From NCBI GenBank assembly GCA_039024435.1, contig JBCCQH010000080.1, positions 1 to 35,583 on the forward strand: 35,583 nt of DNA. Direction: 5' to 3'. The notes under the pieces were generated by a model that saw nothing but the letters and a program-made list of their open reading frames with translations, was not told the DNA's origin and ran no database searches. The position numbers were made by a program, and so were the translations under genes. This document shows, in pieces, positions 15,901-22,969 of the stretch. The number at the start of each line of letters is the position of its first letter. The first letter of the stretch is position 1. This DNA comes from JBCCQH01 sp039024435. Its GTDB lineage: Bacteria; Bacteroidota; Bacteroidia; J057; JADKCL01.

Positions 15901-17748
15901 TACACCCTCGTCGTCACCGACAGCACCAATGGCTGCACCAGCGATTTCAATACCCTCGATACGAATTCCACGGTGCAAGTGACCGTCGAGCAAGTTCCCC
16001 AAGTCGACGCCGGCCCGGACATTTCCCTGTGTCAGGGAGATTCCGTCCGCCTCGAAGGCATTGCTACCGGAGCCGGCCCGGCCTACCAATACAACTGGAC
16101 CCCGGGCAACACCCTCAGCAATCCCTTCATCTCCACTCCCTGGGCCTCACCCACCCTGACCACGCAGTACAGCGTAGTGGCTTGGTCGAATGGCTGCCCG
16201 AGCCTCGCCGATACGGTCAGCGTAGTCGTCCACACCATACCCACCGTGGATGCGGGCATTGATATTGAGATTTGTTTGGGGGAAACTGTGACCCTGAATG
16301 CTACGGTGGGAGGGGACAGCACGGCAAACTACACCTTCAATTGGGCGGCCCCGCCGCTCGGCAATCTGCAAGATCCGACCTTGGAGGATCCGCCGGCCTC
16401 GCCCGGCGCGACGACGACGTATTACGTGACCGCATCGTCGAACTGGGGCTGTACCGCGGTCGATTCCGTAACGGTATTCCTCCGTCCGACGCCCATCGCT
16501 GAAGCCGGAGACGCCCTGTCGGTCTGTCTGGGGGACTCGGCGGTCCTGCACGGCAGTTATTACTACGGGCTGACGGACAGCGTAGTCGATCCCTCTTTGA
16601 TCTGGTATGCTTGGTCCCCGGCGCAGTCTCTGACCGATCCGGCGGTTCCCGGTCCGGGCCTGCTGCCTGCGGCTTCGGGTTGGTACCATTTACAGGTCCA
16701 GCACGCGAACTGTCAGACGACGGATTCGGTTTTGGTGACGGTGATTCCCCAACTGAATGCGGCGGTGGGTGCGGATACGAGTGTGATTTGCGCGGGTGAT
16801 TCGCTGCAATTGAATGCCGGCGGTGGTCTGGGGGGACCGCTTTATACCTGGATTCCGGGTTCTGGTCTGAATGATCCGACGGCGGAATCGCCACGGGCGG
16901 CTCCCGATTCGAGTACCCAGTACACGTTGATTCTTTCCGAAGCCGGCTGCGCGGATACGGCCGGATTTTTCCTGGAGGTATTGCCGCGTCCGGATGCGGA
17001 GTTTGTGCATTCGCAAGCGGCGGGTTGTCCACCGCTTGCGGTGAGTTTTCTCGAAACGACGACCGACGGAATTGCGCGGATTTGGGACTTTGGGGACGGA
17101 AGCCCGGTCAGCAACCAGCCGGATCCGACCTGGGTGTACACCGAGCCGGGCGAGTATCCGGTGCGCTTGGTGGCGATTGCCCCGGGCGGTTGCGCCGACA
17201 CGGCGGAGGGCTTGCGGGTACGCGTGGAATCCCCTCCGGTGGCCGACTTCAACGCGCTTCCTGATCTGCCGACCCGCTTGTATTTGCCCCGGGCAGAAAT
17301 TGAATTGCGGGACGCCAGTCTCGGTGCGCTTACCTGGCGCTGGGAACTCGGAGATGGCCGCCAATTTGCCGAGCGCAATGTGCGCTACGTGTATGCTACC
17401 GAAGGCGAATACTTCGTGACACTCCAGGTCGAAAATGCCGCCGGTTGCCGCGCTTTGGTCCGCAAAGGGCCGATTGTGGTGCTGCCGCCGGACTTGTTTA
17501 TTCCGAATGTCTTTAGCCCGAACAGCGACGGCGTAAACGACCGGTTTCGAATCGAATACGAGGGGGACCAGCCATTTTTCCTAGAAATCAATGACCGCTG
17601 GGGGGCAAGTGTCCATACGACCCGCAACAAGTTGCCGGGCTGGGATGGGCGCGATGCCCGCGACCGGGCGGTGAGTGCCGGGGTGTATTTCTACCGAATA
17701 CAAATCGGCGACCGGGCCTACGTCGGTGAAGTCACGCTGGTGCGCTGA
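12907..17748 (+). CDS. Giant PKD/Ig-repeat surface protein with type B gliding-motility (CHU_C) tail
   Basis: 1613 residues. A signal peptide spans about residues 1-42 (GKAIVYFTLAFFGGLCV, cleavage near TYA). It is followed by a cysteine-rich N-terminal region (to about 310) found at the head of many Bacteroidota adhesins (DLTYECTNSCTVRVNFRAY). Then come PKD-like units with ITENGC/VTENGC ends (about 14760-15450). At least seven units open with an A-G-x-D/A-x-x-x-C-x-G/N core, such as VDAGPDISLCQGDSVRLEG; their openings lie near 14450, 15466, 15733, 16003, 16246, 16500 and 16758, about 85 residues apart from the second onward. Two further PKD domains (WDFGDGSPV, WELGDGRQF) precede the CHU_C/type B sorting domain (about 1528-1613: IPNVFSPNSDGVNDRF, GWDGRD, SAGVYFYRIQ). 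It is presumably T9SS-exported and used in adhesion or gliding. An AAGGAG lies one base before the ATG; a second in-frame ATG at 12922 is possible. Confidence 0.95.
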   Translation: MISDFMTTTRPCRIGFPLGKAIVYFTLAFFGGLCVPTPTYAGHVSGIDLTYECTNSCTVRVNFRAYRNCSSAIPTISPFNTFAIAADSSCTLPTQIGTWLNVANVEVTPVCPGTPTKCNTPGAALDGIMEHHWIGDFDFCAATCSTYTLAWRSCCRNSAINTISNPLATPIYVGTTFNPFETPCNSSPQFTNPPVAVLCEGQSYIFNQGATDPNGDSLAYLLGPCMVNDTDSVVYLNFTSFSEPLGPDWIVDLDSITGDMTIAPNPNGPSPGGIYNGVLCIFVEEWRNGQLINTIVRDMQVIVAPCPPNTSPFTSGISQVSGAIANGFTLTTCLGATVCADLRFLDPDAGQTQTVWWDLSLAPLGATFVAAGNPTVTDTVVGTLPTARFCWTPTTPGTYTFGVTAIDDACPIFGINQYTYTIHVGEIETLVSDSISGCDSVLFCASPSLGTAPYSYQWSGSGGINVNPNNADSCFNHQFPFSGTYAYQLVVTDSIGCTATALDTVLIPNNVQASAGPDLFTCSNQPIVIGDPPQTNPDLAYSWTPVSLLSNPGQPQPTATISNNGLAPVLQDFVLLLQDSVTKCFDQDTMRLTVFPIPASPFFIPQQTCQGTPVGATYTGTNGPLATYDWTFAQGTPATATGAGPHVVVWNTPGFHEITLTVTENGCVSPVERDTISVIPIPVADIGNVADQCLISNSFNFLNLGSYGSLASFQWTFWPNAAPFVSTAENPAGIVFSTPGPKTAILQITENGCPSVPDTLHFNVTPDPDPNWSVQNPVQCFLGNNFQFAVTGNNDTSATYFWTFADGSPATSTDTLPQVTFLTPGPKAVTMTVTQNGCTSTRTDTIVVAPEPTVSAGPAQEFCQGEGGVTLSASVSNGTAPYYYTWSCALPSLGCGIDSLNDDDPRVNPSASTWYYVEVVDGYGCGSGVDSVLVTVMPKPQVDAGADSTICGLNAPCTVLMPTVGGSPGPYGYQWIPGRGLSDSTARNPCARPDTTTIYTLVVTDSTNGCTSDFNTLDTNSTVQVTVEQVPQVDAGPDISLCQGDSVRLEGIATGAGPAYQYNWTPGNTLSNPFISTPWASPTLTTQYSVVAWSNGCPSLADTVSVVVHTIPTVDAGIDIEICLGETVTLNATVGGDSTANYTFNWAAPPLGNLQDPTLEDPPASPGATTTYYVTASSNWGCTAVDSVTVFLRPTPIAEAGDALSVCLGDSAVLHGSYYYGLTDSVVDPSLIWYAWSPAQSLTDPAVPGPGLLPAASGWYHLQVQHANCQTTDSVLVTVIPQLNAAVGADTSVICAGDSLQLNAGGGLGGPLYTWIPGSGLNDPTAESPRAAPDSSTQYTLILSEAGCADTAGFFLEVLPRPDAEFVHSQAAGCPPLAVSFLETTTDGIARIWDFGDGSPVSNQPDPTWVYTEPGEYPVRLVAIAPGGCADTAEGLRVRVESPPVADFNALPDLPTRLYLPRAEIELRDASLGALTWRWELGDGRQFAERNVRYVYATEGEYFVTLQVENAAGCRALVRKGPIVVLPPDLFIPNVFSPNSDGVNDRFRIEYEGDQPFFLEINDRWGASVHTTRNKLPGWDGRDARDRAVSAGVYFYRIQIGDRAYVGEVTLVR

Positions 17749-17756
17749 GGGCTTGC

Positions 17757-17788
17757 CCGGGTTCAATATTCACCCGGAATTTTCGTTT
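17757..17788 (+). terminator. Rho-independent terminator after the PKD protein
   Basis: A 6-bp stem CCGGGT (17757-17762) with ACCCGG (17772-17777) and a 9-base AT-rich loop is followed by AATTTTCGTTTT. It lies 8 bases past the stop codon. Confidence 0.65.
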
Positions 17789-17827
17789 TCCGAATGGTGA
17801 CACCGAAAAACCCAATCTGTTTTTGAC

Positions 17828-17835
17828 TAAATTTG
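17828..17835 (+). promoter_or_regulatory. TAAATTTG -7 box next to the DUF4159 start
   Basis: It matches the Bacteroidota -7 consensus TAnnTTTG exactly and is followed by C and then the ATG five bases later (17841). If used, transcription would begin at or beside the start codon, giving a leaderless or nearly leaderless mRNA. No convincing -33 TTG is seen at the expected distance. Confidence 0.45.
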
Positions 17836-17840
17836 CCCCC

Positions 17841-18509
17841 ATGAAGTGGATGACGCATACCGCATTTGCATTGCTGTGCTCATTTTCCTTGATCCAGGCC
17901 CAAACCGGCAATATCAAGGGAATCAAAGTGGCCAAATTGCAGTACTATGGTGGGGGAGACTGGTACTCCAATCCCACTTCCATTCCCAATCTCATCGAGT
18001 ACATCCGGGAAAACACCAATATCCAACTCGATCCGGAGGAATACGTCGTGAAGCCGGGCGGAACCCAGATCTTTCAATATCCTTACGTCTACATGACCGG
18101 GCACGGCCGCTTTTTGCTCTCCGATGAGGAAGCGCGCAACCTGCGCACCTATCTGCTGTCCGGGGGCTTCCTCCACATCGACGATAACTACGGAATGGAC
18201 AAGTACGTGCGGGCGGAGATGAAAAAAGTATTTCCGGAACTGGATTTTGTCGAGTTGCCCTTCAACCACGCGATTTACCGTTCCCAGTACGAGTTCCCCC
18301 AAGGATTGCCCAAAATCCACGAGCACGACAACAATCCGGCGCAGGGCCTCGCCCTGATTTCCGAAGGCCGGGTGGTCTGTTTTTATACGTTCGAAACGGA
18401 TTTGGGTGATGGATGGGAAGATCAGCGCGTCCACAACGATCCGGAAACGCTGCGCCAACTCGCTTTGCAAATGGGGACCAATATCTTCATCTACGCGCTG
18501 AACAATTAA
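17841..18509 (+). CDS. DUF4159 domain secreted protein
   Basis: 222 residues from the ATG at 17841; the frame extends to 17823 with a poorer start. A signal peptide (MKWMTHTAFALLCSFSLIQAQ) is followed by a complete DUF4159 domain (PF13709): VAKLQYYGGGDWYSNP, IEYIRENTNI, YPYVYMTGHG, LSGGFLHIDDNYG, LPFNHAIY and FYTFETDLGDGW. The family has a glutamine-amidotransferase-like fold without an established function. It is often encoded with envelope-stress or aerotolerance-type genes; here it begins a run with two M16-like genes 15 bases downstream, so they are probably co-transcribed. Confidence 0.92.
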   Translation: MKWMTHTAFALLCSFSLIQAQTGNIKGIKVAKLQYYGGGDWYSNPTSIPNLIEYIRENTNIQLDPEEYVVKPGGTQIFQYPYVYMTGHGRFLLSDEEARNLRTYLLSGGFLHIDDNYGMDKYVRAEMKKVFPELDFVELPFNHAIYRSQYEFPQGLPKIHEHDNNPAQGLALISEGRVVCFYTFETDLGDGWEDQRVHNDPETLRQLALQMGTNIFIYALNN

Positions 18510-18524
18510 TCTGCTCCCGCTCCG

Positions 18525-20318
18525 ATGCTCCTCGCTCTACGTCTGAAATATGGTTTCCTGCTGCTGCTTGGGCTGGTTTGGGGAAGGCCCGTGCTCGGGC
18601 AAGAAGTGGTGCGGCAGACGCTCCCCAACGGGATGGAGGTCGTATTTGTGCCGGATACCACTCGAATTCTCAATCATTTGTCGTTGACGGTGCGGGGCGG
18701 GGCCTTGCTGGACCCACCGGATGCCGATGGCCTCAGCAATTTGCACGCGCATTTGTTGGCGGACCGGAGCGACAGTTTGCCGGGGGACGGACGCCTGGTC
18801 ACTGAGGTGGCGCAACAGGGCATGGCTTTTTATCACCTGACCTTTGCCGAGGGCAATTTTTTCAGTTTGAGCACCTTGCCGCCGCGCACCCCGAACGCGA
18901 TGGCTTTGCTGGCGTATTTGTTGCAGGCGCCCGGCGCCGACTCGGCAAGCTTGGTACGGGCCCGGGCACTGGCGGCTTCGGAAATTCAATTTCAAGAGGG
19001 CGATCCTGAGTTTTTTCACGAGCAGGCACTCCGGCAAAGGCTTTGGGGGCGACAGCGCCACCGAAAAAATATTTTGGGCAGTTATGTGCCATTGGCGGCT
19101 TTGCGCCTCGATTGGATCCGGCAGTACCTGGCGGCTTATTTGCATCCTCGGAACTGCCTCCTGGCGGGAACGGGCGATCTGCCGGCGGCGGATTTTTTTG
19201 CGTTGGCGGACTCTTTGTTTGGGGGCTGGAAGTACGGGGCACCGGGACCGCAAATTGCGCGATTTGATCCTCCGGAGCTCGTGGGACCGCGTTTTTTTGT
19301 AACGGAAAATGCTTTTGCCGCGCAGCCGGTGCTCAGCATGGCCTGGCCGGTGCCGGGGGCGGCGACTGATCCGGCGATGGTGGAGCAGCTCGCGCTTTTC
19401 GCCGAAATCGCGGGATTGCCGAATGGTTTCTTTGCCCGGGAGCTCGTAGGAAAAGGATGGGCGCGCCAGATCGAGTGGCGGTATTCCCCTACCTGGGCTC
19501 CGGGGCGCATGACGTTGCGGGTACTGCCCGAGCCGGACAGTCTGGTCGCCTGTCTGGAAGGCGTGCGCGATGCCCTCTACGCCTTGGGAGAGCGGAATTT
19601 TCCTGGGAAGAAAGCCGTGGCGGCCGGAAGGCGGAAGCAGCGGCTGCACCGTGCGCAGCGTACTGATCGGAGTTTGGATCGCCTGGCGATGCTGGGGAAG
19701 GAGTGGGGCCGCGGGCAGCTTGCCCCCAATTTGCGGCGCTCCCCCCCGGGCCAAATTGCCATTTTGCGGGAGCTGGCCCAGCGATTTACCCCGCAGACGC
19801 CCCACGTGACCGGTCTGCTCCACAATGCCCGGGTGGATTTGCTTGCGGGCTTGGAGAGCATCTTTCGGAGTGGAATCCCGGCGGTGGCCACCGCGGAAGA
19901 CACGGTCCCGGAGGTGGCTCCTCCAGCGGAACCGGACAGCCTGCTCAGCCTGCGCCCGCTGACGAGTTTCCGCATCTACTTCGAATCCGCGAGTTTTCAA
20001 CCCGACGGCCCTTCGCTGCTCAATCTGGACACAGTCGCGAGCATGCTGCACACCTATCCGGAAATGCGCATCTACCTGAACGGCTACGCAGATGGACAGG
20101 GCGATGGCGTATTCAACTACAAACTGTCCATTGAACGGGCGCGTTCCGTGGAAAATGTACTGTCCAGTGCCCACCAGATTGATCCTGAGCGCTTGGTCGT
20201 GCGGCCATTTGGGGAGGCGTTTCCCGAGTACCCGGACGACACGCCGGAGCACCGCGCCCTGAACCGCCGGGTGACTTTCAATGTCGCCCCGCCCGATGCT
20301 GTAGAATATGAATTTTAG
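18525..20318 (+). CDS. Degenerate M16 peptidase-like protein fused to an OmpA peptidoglycan-binding domain
   Basis: 597 residues. Signal peptide about 1-25 (FLLLLGLVWGRPVLGQ). The next part follows the M16 (pitrilysin-like) pattern: TLPNGMEVVFVPD, then LSLTVRGGALLDPP, an M16 second-domain region (about 190-380), and LVGKGWARQIEWRYSP. The zinc motif HxxEH is destroyed: the aligned stretch is N72-L-H-A75-H76, with the first His replaced by Asn and the Glu by Ala, so it is probably non-catalytic. From about 480 to 595 lies an OmpA C-terminal domain (FRIYFESASFQPDG, FNYKLSIERARSVENVL, PFGE, and N580-R-R), which binds peptidoglycan. This fusion is unusual. The stop overlaps the next gene's start by 11 bases, implying translational coupling. 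Confidence 0.88.
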   Translation: MLLALRLKYGFLLLLGLVWGRPVLGQEVVRQTLPNGMEVVFVPDTTRILNHLSLTVRGGALLDPPDADGLSNLHAHLLADRSDSLPGDGRLVTEVAQQGMAFYHLTFAEGNFFSLSTLPPRTPNAMALLAYLLQAPGADSASLVRARALAASEIQFQEGDPEFFHEQALRQRLWGRQRHRKNILGSYVPLAALRLDWIRQYLAAYLHPRNCLLAGTGDLPAADFFALADSLFGGWKYGAPGPQIARFDPPELVGPRFFVTENAFAAQPVLSMAWPVPGAATDPAMVEQLALFAEIAGLPNGFFARELVGKGWARQIEWRYSPTWAPGRMTLRVLPEPDSLVACLEGVRDALYALGERNFPGKKAVAAGRRKQRLHRAQRTDRSLDRLAMLGKEWGRGQLAPNLRRSPPGQIAILRELAQRFTPQTPHVTGLLHNARVDLLAGLESIFRSGIPAVATAEDTVPEVAPPAEPDSLLSLRPLTSFRIYFESASFQPDGPSLLNLDTVASMLHTYPEMRIYLNGYADGQGDGVFNYKLSIERARSVENVLSSAHQIDPERLVVRPFGEAFPEYPDDTPEHRALNRRVTFNVAPPDAVEYEF

Positions 20319-21633
20319 GTTCCTCCATACCGTCGGCCTGGTGCTGCTGGGCTTGCTGATCGCGGGTTGTCCCGGTTCTCAGTCCAATGAGCTGGCCCAC
20401 GACCCGATGGCAGGCGTAGTCCGCTTCGAGTACAGCAAGATCCGGGTGGTCCAACAGTACAGTGACCGCCCCTACATCCACCTGCGCTTGTACTTTGAGG
20501 GAGGCGCGGCCCTGCGGGATCCGGCCCGGGTGGGCCTGCAAGCCCTGGCGATTGAGGCGGCCTTGCGGGGGGGAGCGGGCACAATGAGCGGAGCAAACTT
20601 CCGCCAAAAGCTGGAAATGCGGGGTGCGGAGGTCAAAACGGAGCACGGTCCCGACCATTCGGCCGTGGTCTTGAACTGCCTGTCCGAGCAGTTTGAGGCG
20701 GTCTGGGGGATATTTTCCCAGGCGCTGCTGGATCCACAATTTTCCGAGGCAGATTTTCGCCAGATCCAGCGGGAAATGGTGGCCCGGGTGGCGGAGCGGG
20801 TGGAAGATCCGGTGCAACAAGCCCATCGCCTCGCCGAAGCAGCGGGCTTTTCCCCGGAAACAGCCGATGACCCGTCCGCCGCACAGATCAATGCCTATTC
20901 GGCACCGCAGGCCCGCGCTTATTTTACCCAAGAATTGGCGCAGAAGTGCCGGCTAGTCCTGGTCACGGTCGGCCCGATTGACGGGGAGGGCATCGTGGAT
21001 CTATTGTTGGACAATCTGGACCGACTGCCGGAAGGGCCTTGCGGGGAAACGCGCCCGCCGGAGTGGATTGCAAACTCCCGGTCTTTGCGGGCGCGGCAAT
21101 CATCGGCCCGAATCCAAGCGGTGAGTGGGGTGCTGATCCGTCAAACAGAAGCGGCGCTTCCGGCGGATGGGTTGGCGCCGGTCTGGGCGGACCTGCTGGA
21201 TCTGGTGCTGCAGGCGCGGTTGCGGGAAGTGGGGTTGGAGGGAAGCTTGCGGGTGAGTGCGGAGGTGCGGCGGGGCCAGCCGATCCGGTTGACGATGCAA
21301 AGTCCGCGGGCCCTAGCGTGTACCGAGATTCTTCTGGCGGAATTGCGAAAATTGAAGGAAAATGGCCTCAGTGCCGAAGAATGGGAGCGGATCCGGCGGC
21401 ACTTGTTGACGGCGCGGGCCCTGGCTTGGGAATCGGCGGAAGGTATGGGTAAATACCTCGGGGAGAGCAACTTGCTGGTCGATCCGGCGCTCTGGGGAAG
21501 TGAATTGCGCGGGCTACAGGAAATGTCCCTCAAGGCGGTGAATGGTCGAATTCGGCAAGAACTCGGTGGGGTCACCTGGGGCTACGTCGGGGATACCACC
21601 CGGATGGATCGGCAAAATTTGGAAAACCTTTGA
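20308..21633 (+). CDS. M16-like non-catalytic subunit, lipoprotein
   Basis: 441 residues, with a lipoprotein signal (LLGLLIAGC, Cys21). It follows the M16 layout: HLRLYFEGGAALRDP, then GLQALAIEAALRGGAG where HxxEH would be (no His present), a segment of the type FRQKLEMRGAEVKTE, FSEADFRQIQREMVARV, then a second half domain with LLAELRKLKENGLSAEEWERI. It looks like the partner half of a two-subunit M16 assembly, but neither half carries the zinc site. It probably has a structural, chaperone-like or binding role at the membrane. The TGA stop coincides with the target duplication of the 162-bp inserted element that follows. Confidence 0.88.
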   Translation: MNFRFLHTVGLVLLGLLIAGCPGSQSNELAHDPMAGVVRFEYSKIRVVQQYSDRPYIHLRLYFEGGAALRDPARVGLQALAIEAALRGGAGTMSGANFRQKLEMRGAEVKTEHGPDHSAVVLNCLSEQFEAVWGIFSQALLDPQFSEADFRQIQREMVARVAERVEDPVQQAHRLAEAAGFSPETADDPSAAQINAYSAPQARAYFTQELAQKCRLVLVTVGPIDGEGIVDLLLDNLDRLPEGPCGETRPPEWIANSRSLRARQSSARIQAVSGVLIRQTEAALPADGLAPVWADLLDLVLQARLREVGLEGSLRVSAEVRRGQPIRLTMQSPRALACTEILLAELRKLKENGLSAEEWERIRRHLLTARALAWESAEGMGKYLGESNLLVDPALWGSELRGLQEMSLKAVNGRIRQELGGVTWGYVGDTTRMDRQNLENL

Positions 21634-21795
21634 GAGGCTGTTTAAAGTTATTACTGCGATTTTGCTGTGGCATCTATTTCTGCCCCGCTTCAGCTATTTT
21701 CTCGCCCATAGCTCTGGCTATGGACTCTAAAACCAGCTTTGATGGACAAAAAAATCTGCGATCACAACTTTCATCAACCAATTTTAAACCGGCTC
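21634..21795 (+). mobile_element. 162-bp MITE-like element, copy A, inserted at the stop codon
   Basis: The ends are GAGGCTGTTTAAA (left) and, read inwards from the right, GAGCCGGTTTAAA. A 3-bp target duplication TGA flanks it (21631-21633 and 21796-21798). A perfect 7-bp hairpin CCATAGC/GCTATGG with a 4-base loop (21706-21723) sits exactly at the element's midpoint, and the two halves are loosely complementary throughout. It has no coding capacity. An inverted copy of identical length lies at 35415-35576; a hand alignment shows about 22 mismatches and no gaps. TNA duplications and GAG-type ends fit a non-autonomous derivative of an IS5-family element; the parent IS is not in the window. Confidence 0.85.
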
Positions 21796-21927
21796 TGAGG
21801 AACCGGACCGGTTAACAATGGGGAAATTGGGAATGCCTCAGCGAAGAGAATTTCGGATTTCATTTTGAATGCGTGCATTCCAGCCGTATTTTCATGCAAG
21901 CTGATTACGGAAACCCCGAACTAAATT
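21796..21927 (+). promoter_or_regulatory. Promoter region of the DUF2141 gene with two palindromes
   Basis: It contains the 13-base palindrome AACCGGACCGGTT (21801-21813), directly after the inserted element, and the perfect inverted repeat GAATGC-GT-GCATTC (21867-21880), 47 bases before the ATG at 21928. The second is well placed for a dimeric regulator. No clear TAnnTTTG box was found; TAAATT abuts the start codon. Confidence 0.4.
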
Positions 21928-22395
21928 ATGATAAAGAGAATACTGACGCCTCTGTTCCTTGCTGCTTGCTTCATTTTGGGTGCGGTTCCCTTCGCCTCGG
22001 CGCAAACTAGCCCGGCCCAAGGCCGAATCGTGGTCAAAGTGATCGCCTTCCGGAGTTCCAATGGCTCAATTGAGCTTTCCCTGTACGACAAAAAGCAAGC
22101 GGAAGCTGATTTTCCCGACATCGAGGTCATCACCCGCCGGACCCGGAATCCGGTGGTGAATTCGTCGGTCACCGAGGTCGTTTTTGACAATGTTCCCTAC
22201 GGCTCTTACGCGATTGCCGGGCACCACGACGAGAACGACAATGGCGAGATGGATTACAATTTTATCGGCCTGCCCAAGGAAGGCTATTGTTTTTCAAACG
22301 ATGCGAAGCCAGTGCTTTCGGCGCCGTCGTTTGACAAAGCGGAGTTCCGGCTGGACTCAAAGGAAAAGGTGCTTTATGTTGCGATGCAGTATTGA
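21928..22395 (+). CDS. DUF2141 domain secreted protein
   Basis: 155 residues with a signal peptide ending at FASAQ (about residue 26). The DUF2141 (PF09912) landmarks are clear: SNGSIELSLYDKKQAEADFP, VFDNVPYGSYAIAGHHDEN, DNGEMDYNFIGLPKEGYCFSN, then the final FDKAEF region. The family is a small beta-sandwich found outside the inner membrane, of unknown function. Its last 20 bases overlap the start of the next gene, so the two form an operon. Confidence 0.92.
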   Translation: MIKRILTPLFLAACFILGAVPFASAQTSPAQGRIVVKVIAFRSSNGSIELSLYDKKQAEADFPDIEVITRRTRNPVVNSSVTEVVFDNVPYGSYAIAGHHDENDNGEMDYNFIGLPKEGYCFSNDAKPVLSAPSFDKAEFRLDSKEKVLYVAMQY

Positions 22396-22888
22396 TTGGC
22401 GCCTCCAGTGGTGGCCAATACTGCTTCTCGGGGGCCTGATCTCGGGCTGTAGCAGCTCGCTTGCGCCCGAAATCCTGGACCAGATGAAAGCCGATTTACG
22501 GCAAAACCACCTCGTGTTGGCGGATTTTGAACAGTTAGAGGACGTGGTAGCTTACCACCAAGCATGGTATGCGGCATACACCGATTCGATCCCTTCGCCG
22601 GACAGCTTATTGCGGGTGCGGGTCCACCAAGTGGATACTAAATTTCGAGACTGGTTTGCGCGCCATGTGGCGGCGACCCGGCAGTTGCGCATTCATCTGG
22701 GTGAGATGGATGGTCATCTGTACCGTGCACGAGCCGGTACGCGTTCCCGTATTCAGGTCACCCGGGCCTGGGATTCGGACCAGTTGGAGTTTGACCGGCT
22801 CAGTGCCCACTGTCGCAAGGTGCAGGATAGCTACCTTGCTTTGGCGGATGCCTACGCGGTGTTTGATACTTTAGTGCCGGGCAATTGA
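22376..22888 (+). CDS. Hypothetical helical lipoprotein
   Basis: 170 residues from the ATG at 22376, which overlaps the DUF2141 gene by 20 bases; a longer frame to 22184 is only a shadow of that gene. The lipobox is LLLGGLISGC (Cys25). The rest is mostly helical with alternating charged and hydrophobic residues (VLADFEQLEDVVAYHQAWY, RQLRIHLGEMDGHLYRARA). I do not recognise a family; size and helical character resemble small envelope-associated lipoproteins. Translational coupling suggests it works with the DUF2141 protein. Confidence 0.8.
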   Translation: MLRCSIDWRLQWWPILLLGGLISGCSSSLAPEILDQMKADLRQNHLVLADFEQLEDVVAYHQAWYAAYTDSIPSPDSLLRVRVHQVDTKFRDWFARHVAATRQLRIHLGEMDGHLYRARAGTRSRIQVTRAWDSDQLEFDRLSAHCRKVQDSYLALADAYAVFDTLVPGN

Positions 22889-22931
22889 GCGGTATCGCGG
22901 CCCCGCCCTTCCAATTTCTCCATTTCCTCAA

Positions 22932-22939
22932 TAAATTTG
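22932..22939 (+). promoter_or_regulatory. TAAATTTG -7 box upstream of the TPR lipoprotein gene
   Basis: An exact TAnnTTTG match, 30 bases before the ATG at 22970. It is bracketed by a perfect 10-base direct repeat CGGTATCGCG (22890-22899 and 22950-22959, exactly 60 bases apart), which could be an operator pair. Confidence 0.45.
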
Positions 22940-22969
22940 CACTTTGGAACGGTATCGCGCAAAGGCAAT

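Noticed and set aside
14217..16262. A 681-codon alternative plus-strand frame
   Set aside because: An Arg-rich out-of-frame shadow of the PKD protein, whose own frame holds the repeats and the type B tail.
18537..20252. A 571-codon minus-strand frame
   Set aside because: Antisense to the M16-OmpA gene; rich in Arg/Gln/Pro, without domain motifs. Long antisense frames are expected at this GC content.
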